From Leucaena leucocephala (lineage: Eukaryota > Streptophyta > Magnoliopsida > Fabales > Fabaceae), in NCBI GenBank assembly GCA_037074615.1, contig CM073544.1, positions 15,331,891 to 15,395,890 on the forward strand: a stretch of DNA of 64,000 nt. Reading direction: 5' to 3'. The translations under genes were made by a program, and so were the position numbers. The notes beneath the pieces were generated by a model. That model saw only the letters and a program-made list of their open reading frames with translations, searched no databases and had not been told where the DNA came from. Within the stretch, counting starts at the first letter, position 1. The number at the start of each line of letters is the position of its first letter. Of the stretch, positions 59,357 through 64,000 are shown in pieces.

Positions 59357-61081
59357 ATGTCAGCATTAAAGAGAGGTCGAGGTGGAAAAGGTATTTCTGT
59401 TACATCTAATGACAACACAAATAGTCGAGGTACATGCTCTACACCTCAATCAAGACCTGTTATTTCACCGCTATCAATGCAACAACAGTTTGAGGAAATG
59501 CCTATCAACTCTCCTACTACTCCACATACTCAAAATAGTAGTGCAGGTAAGTTTGTTTTAAATTTATAATAATTGATTTACATCGCATATAATATTTAAT
59601 TGTTGCAATTAAATTTTAATGATAGGTTCTTCTACTGCAATCAACAAGGGCAGAGGAGTTTATAAGTCTATTAACATTAATTTGAGGACTGCACAAGGAG
59701 CAAAGATTCGAGTCAAATTTTCAGATTCCATGTCAAGAGCAATCGGTGCAGAAGCAAGAGATTTTTCTAATTATTGTGGTTTAACTCTTAGAACCACAGT
59801 CTCTTTCAGGGATGGTGGAGGTAGCTGGAAGAATGTTTTTGAAAAATATGGTTCTGATATGATTTTAAAAATAAAGGTATTATTTATGTCAACTTTTATA
59901 CTTTTTTTAGTTTATTTATTTCATTGTATCAAGTGTTTACGATTATTTGTTTCAAGATAAATTTGAACCTGCTGATGCAATTACTGAAGAAAAATTTCAT
60001 ATTGCTATATCAATTATTTTACAAAATGCATTCAGAAATTGGAAGAACAATCTACACTCTCATTACAAGAAATATGAAACTGATGAGGATAGGTTGGCTG
60101 ATCCTCCTCAAACTATTAGTTTTTAAGATTGTGAGTGGTTATTAATATACTTTAAGTCTGACATGTTTAAGGTATCTTACTATCTTTCTAAATAAGTTAT
60201 ATTTTTTATTTCAATTATTAAATTCTTATTACTTACTATATTTTGTTGTAGAATAAAAGTGCAAGAAACACGATAAATCGAGAAAAACAAATGACTAAAC
60301 ATACCTGTGGTCCTCGATCATTTGCAGAGATTGAGTATGCTACAGTAAGTTCAATCTATCACTACTATAATTTAAATTTTCAATCCTTTTTTTTATTGTA
60401 AAATCTATTCTTTGCATTTTCTTATATGTTATTATTTTATAGAGAGATCCTACTATTGGACAACCTATCCCTCTTGACCAGCTGTGGGAGATAACGCATA
60501 CTAGGAAGACATTAGATGGACAAGTAGTATGGGCTGACGCACACTCTGAACAGCTTCATGTACGTATTGTTGTTTAATATTTTAGTTTGATTTAGTTTTA
60601 TGTTTAATTTAATAGTTTTAAATGTTTTTATTATAGAGTCGTATGCACGAGCTTTCTCAACGACAAGACCAAGATTTAGAGAGTGATGCTCGAATGACGT
60701 CAGAAGAAATATTGGCCACAGTTCTTGGTGAGAGGTCAGGGTATGTAAGAGGGAAAGGGTATGGAGCGGAGCCTTCAAGGAAGAGAAATCGCCCTCAATC
60801 TACAGATACTTCAGTTGTTGAGAGTGTGCGTGCCCAATTACAGGAAGAGTTTGATAAAAAATTTGAAGAGGAAAGAGAAAAAATGGAGGCTGAGCGTACA
60901 AAGATGGAAGGCAAAGATGAAAGAAGAGCGTGAAAAGATGCAACAAGAGCGTGTGCAATTCGAGCAAAGACTAATGGAACAAATGGAGCAAAAGATACAA
61001 GCTCAATTTGCTGTCTTGATGCAGAAGGGGCAACAACATGCGCCTACTTCTTCTAGTTATAGTATTGATCCTTCTATATAA
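59357..61081 (+). pseudogene. TnpA-like CACTA protein (plant transposase Ptta/En/Spm, Transposase_24), decayed
   Basis: Exons 59357-59546 and 59626-59876 join in frame. Further coding segments lie at ~59957-60172, 60252-60344, 60443-60559 and 60638-61081. Family features are AKIRVKFSDSMSRAIGAEAR with FSNYCGLTLRTTVSF, a central AFRNWKNNLHSHYKKYE, CGPRSFAEIEYA, then QPIPLDQLWEITHTRKTLDG, and a C-terminal Glu/Lys/Gln coiled coil (REKMQQERVQFEQRLMEQME). This is the accessory DNA-binding ORF of CACTA elements. Breaks seen: a TAA stop at 60124-60126 in place of a sense codon before DCEWL, a one-base insertion at ~60905-60911 that shifts the coiled coil, and a poor acceptor before the third segment. 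Not expected to make a full protein. Confidence 0.8.
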
Positions 61082-61642
61082 ATTTATGTTCGTAATTAAA
61101 CTAATTTGATATTTTATATTTATCAATGTTATTAGATTCTGATTTATTTAGTTATTTATCATTTATTATTTGTTATTAAATTATATTTTTTTTGTCATAT
61201 TAAAAAAATTAAATAAATAATATTAAGAAATAAATTAAAAATTTTAATAAAGAAATAAATAATATAAAGAAATAAATAATATAAAAATTAAATAAACTAA
61301 TAAAAAAATTAGTTATTAAATAATATTTTTTCAGCGGCGACATTGTGTCGCCGTTGATTGTGGACTTTCAGCGGCGACAAAATATTGTCGCCGCTAATGG
61401 GAATAGGCGACAGTCTCATAGGCGGCGACATGGCGGCGACAAAATATCGCCGCTAAATATTTTCAGCAGCGACTTTTGCCATTTCAGCGGCGACAAAAGT
61501 CGCCGTTGAAAATTAATTTTTTTGTAGTGCTATCTGCTATGGCTGTGACAATTTATTTTCATTATCTTTATTTCTCCCCCGGCTGAGCGTACATAAGCTA
61601 AACTTGCTACACATCATTCTTAGGAACCTAACAACATTTTCA

Positions 61643-62099
61643 TTAACAAATGATGGGAGGAAGATCAAACTGTTTCTGGCGGCCAGATTCATGGAAGGCA
61701 CCGCTACCGAAGAAGAAGGAGCCAACGGTGTAGCCGGCAACCGCAACCAGCATGACAGAGATATTGAAGGACATGAGAGCCAACATAATCAAGAAAGCGA
61801 GGGCAACCCTGAGAGCATAGACAAGGGTCTGAACGAAGCCAGAGACCAAGCGGTTGGAACCGGGCTTGAGGAGGCGGCAATGGGAGAGGAATTCCACCAG
61901 AAGTGCCATGAAAAACACACAAAGAGCAAGGCGCGACGACGAACATGACAACGTTATCTCCAGGCCAGCGGGTGAAGAGAATTTCAGCGTTGTGGCCCCA
62001 ATAAAAGGTCATGTGCATCATCATCTTGTGCCGCGTTCCGGCAGTGCCATTTATAGAGGCCGACGGAGAAGGTAGGGGTGTCATTGACAAGCCTTCCAT
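61643..62099 (-). CDS. COPT: COPT/Ctr copper transporter with a 1-nt insertion
   Basis: Intron-free, as usual for COPT. Starts MEGLSMTPLPSPSASINGTA (an inner ATG lies at 62084), followed by a Met/His-rich MMMHMTFYWGHNAEILFTRW, the TM1 entry of Ctr proteins. After MFVVA an extra base (GG instead of G at 61930-61931 on the plus strand) shifts frame. In the next frame it continues ALCVFFMALLVEFLSHCRLL, then TM2 with the MxxxM copper motif (MLALM) and TM3 with GYTVG (GxxxG), ending QKQFDLPPIIC. Without the insertion the product would be 151 aa, normal size. Family members import Cu(I) at the plasma membrane as trimers. A CACTA element ends 113 bases beyond its stop codon. Either a recent null allele or a sequence error. 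Confidence 0.85.
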
Positions 62100-64000
62100 T
62101 TAAACCTTTTCTTGGGAGGAAGAAGGCTCAAGAATGTGCGTTGGGAGGAGAAATATAGAGAGGCCTAGTGGGGGAATAGTACGGTGCAGGCAGAAACTAG
62201 AGCCCACGCACTCCCAAGTCCCAAGCCGCTCTATAAAATATGAAGGCACTTTTTTGTAACACATTTACACTTGCAAATCATTATAAGTTGCCGTATATTC
62301 AATGGTTGAGATTTGAGAATACGCATTTGTATGCATATGCACGACATTAGTACGTCCTTGTCATTCTCACTTTCTGCCAGTCAAAATAATTCTTAGATAT
62401 TCTGTTCTAACTATTCTCTTTGTAGACTGCTCTTTTACTGCTTTAGTTTGTGAGCAACCTTTACTCAAGAAATTATGGCCGGAGGTATCTATTCTTAAAA
62501 GTCTTCCGTTGTTTAACTTGTGATATTCATATATACTTTATTGTCTTATAAATTTAGTAGGGTTAAAGAGAAATTTTGTCCTAAATTTTTTTACTCAGAA
62601 GTATTAATTATTTAGAATTTTTTTTGGAGCAATGTCGCCCTGAAAGTTCATAAAATGTACCTGACCATTACTCAAAATTATGTTTGATCGTTAGTTGACT
62701 AATATGCTGATGTTGTATGTCACGTGGCATTCACATCATATTTGATTTTCAGTTAAGATGTAAATTTACCCTAGAACTTTTTACTTATGAGCGCTGAGTA
62801 TCTGAATTTTTTTTTTGTTTAATATTGCCTCAAAACTTCCTGATAAATTTGTATCTTAATCCAAAATAAAAGATTTGATATCACAGAGCATGTCACGTCA
62901 ACATATCGATCAATTAAATTTTAAATTTAACTTTGGGTATCAGGACAACATTATTATTACTTTTTGTAAATTTTTGAAGCGATATTATTCTAAAAAAAAT
63001 TTCTGAATAATTAACGCTCCTGAATAAAAATATTTTTAGAGAAAAATTACCTTTTAAATCAATTTAGTATATATGAATATCCATTCATATTCTTACAATA
63101 AGCTCCCATAGGCTCGCCTTTGTCCCCACGTTGAGCAAAGTGGAGTAATACTTGAGGGCGAATATTTTAGATATGAATGATGGCAGTGAGAGCGTCGATA
63201 TTGATAGAGACGTTGAACAGTTGAAAGAAGGGCCATTTTTCCCCTTCTCCGCGTTGGCATGAAAGATGAGAGAGCGCCACCAGGCTTTTTTTTTTTTTTT
63301 TGGAGAGAAAGAGAGAAAGCAATAGTTGATATGATTTGTCCATGTGGACTCTCCTTAATGCCACATCATCCTATGTAAGCAAGAACTAACAGAATTTTGA
63401 ATATTTATTAATGGAAGGACCCAGGCCTTTAATAGAATAAAATATAAGGATATAATAAAAAAAATTATAAAGACATGATTTTAAATCTAATGAAACTATA
63501 AGTGTTAACAGATTACTTTTTTTTTTATTTTAATTGATATATATATGATGAATGAAATTGAAATCATGAATAAAACCCAAAGTATAGTTTTAACGTCATT
63601 TAGTGTTCATCTTTCCAAGTATGTTTTTTTTACGCAAGTCCCAAAATTTATTCCTCAAGCACACTAGGCTGCACTAAAACGCCTTTAGTAGCAGCCTGCC
63701 GAGAAATTCAAATAGGGAAAGGATGAATAGTAGATTGTGTGTTACGTACGTACTATTTAACCTCAAAGTCATCAAATTTGACTTTGAAGAATTGGGAGGC
63801 AATAATGGCGCCGACCTATATGACACTCGGTGGAGCAACACGTCACGATTAGGAGACATAAAAGTTTAGAAAAAGATTTATAAAACAAAATTAAATAACT
63901 TTTAAAAAAGATTTTTGAAGAATAGATTATGAAGGAAAAAAAATTTAAATAAATAAATATTTAGATAGTTATTATCATAATACTTTTTGTAATTGAAAAA
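62100..64000. promoter_or_regulatory. Upstream region of the COPT gene and AT-rich flank
   Basis: The COPT promoter should occupy the first few hundred bases (GC-richer to ~62230). No GTAC cluster typical of copper-response elements is obvious there; a few GTAC tetramers occur near 63740-63760. A foldback element lies at 62568-63049. No gene is seen to the window end. Confidence 0.35.
62568..63049. repeat. Foldback MITE-like element
   Basis: The left arm (AGAGAAATTTTGTCC, TTTACTCAGAAGTATTAATT, ATTTAGAATTTTTTTTGGAG, CAATGTCGCCCTGAAAG) is an imperfect inverted match of the right arm (CTTTTTGTAAATTTTTGAAG, CGATATTATTCTAAAAAAAA, TTTCTGAATAATTAACGC, TCCTGAATAAAAATA, AGAGAAAAATT). Arms are ~90 bases or more; CACGTGGCAT and GTCACGTCAACAT inside also face each other. 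Target duplication not resolved. Confidence 0.5.

Larger units (their letters stand above)
56008..61529 (+). mobile_element. CACTA (En/Spm) DNA transposon, complete ends
   Basis: Starts CACTACAAAAAAAT at 56008 and ends with its inverted copy (T-run, TTGTAGTG) at 61529. It is flanked by CTA on both sides (56005-56007 and 61530-61532), the 3-bp target duplication of CACTA elements. Length is 5522 bp. Subterminal regions carry about twenty copies in both orientations of TCAGCGGCGACA / TGTCGCCGCTGAAAGT, the kind of motif bound by TnpA in En/Spm. It carries a TnpA-like gene (59357-61081) but I find no TnpD transposase, so this copy is non-autonomous. Confidence 0.92.

Overview
The window looks like nuclear DNA of a eudicot plant. 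It is AT-rich, its genes have many short GT-AG introns, and the encoded proteins are typical plant families: a plastid sugar/H+ symporter, an LTI65-like protein, a tropinone-reductase-like SDR, SMO2, RABA1, an MTP zinc transporter and COPT. Intergenic DNA holds SINE-like retroposons, foldback MITEs and one complete CACTA (En/Spm) transposon. No tRNA gene looks functional, and I saw no rRNA, organellar, viral or bacterial segment.

Layout. 0-7 kb: an LTI65-like gene (+) converges on a 14-exon plastid xylose/H+ symporter-like gene (-); a small uncharacterised gene (+) diverges from the symporter. 7-9 kb: an RNase-H-like relic and two SINEs. 9-20 kb: TFIIA large subunit (-, 11 coding exons) and an SRRM1-like PWI/RS splicing protein (+, 13 exons) in divergent orientation. 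20-26 kb: gene-poor, with one SINE, a hairpin and a broken C2H2 zinc-finger gene. 26-32 kb: tropinone-reductase-like SDR (+) and SMO2 (-), the latter with a one-base deletion. 32-39 kb: a 5'-truncated eIF3g, a glycine-rich orphan frame and a 5'-truncated coiled-coil gene, among retroposons and a Mutator-like foldback element. 39-52 kb: MTP-type zinc transporter (+), RABA1 (-), an MEE60-like membrane protein (-) with a degenerate tRNA-Asp upstream, a GST scrap, and a conserved plant gene of unknown function (+). 52-56 kb: gene-poor. 56-61.5 kb: a 5.5 kb CACTA element with matching termini and a CTA target duplication, carrying a decayed TnpA-like (Transposase_24) gene. 61.6-62.1 kb: a COPT copper transporter (-) with a one-base insertion. 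62-64 kb: another foldback element.

The genes are unrelated single-gene units, not a cluster; shared themes are RNA processing and transcription (TFIIA, SRRM1, eIF3g) and metal transport (MTP, COPT). Exon boundaries were derived by hand from GT-AG signals, reading frame and recalled family sequences; no database search was run. The main points of interest are the CACTA element, the SINE families that share a 3' tail, and the single-base breaks in otherwise well conserved genes.
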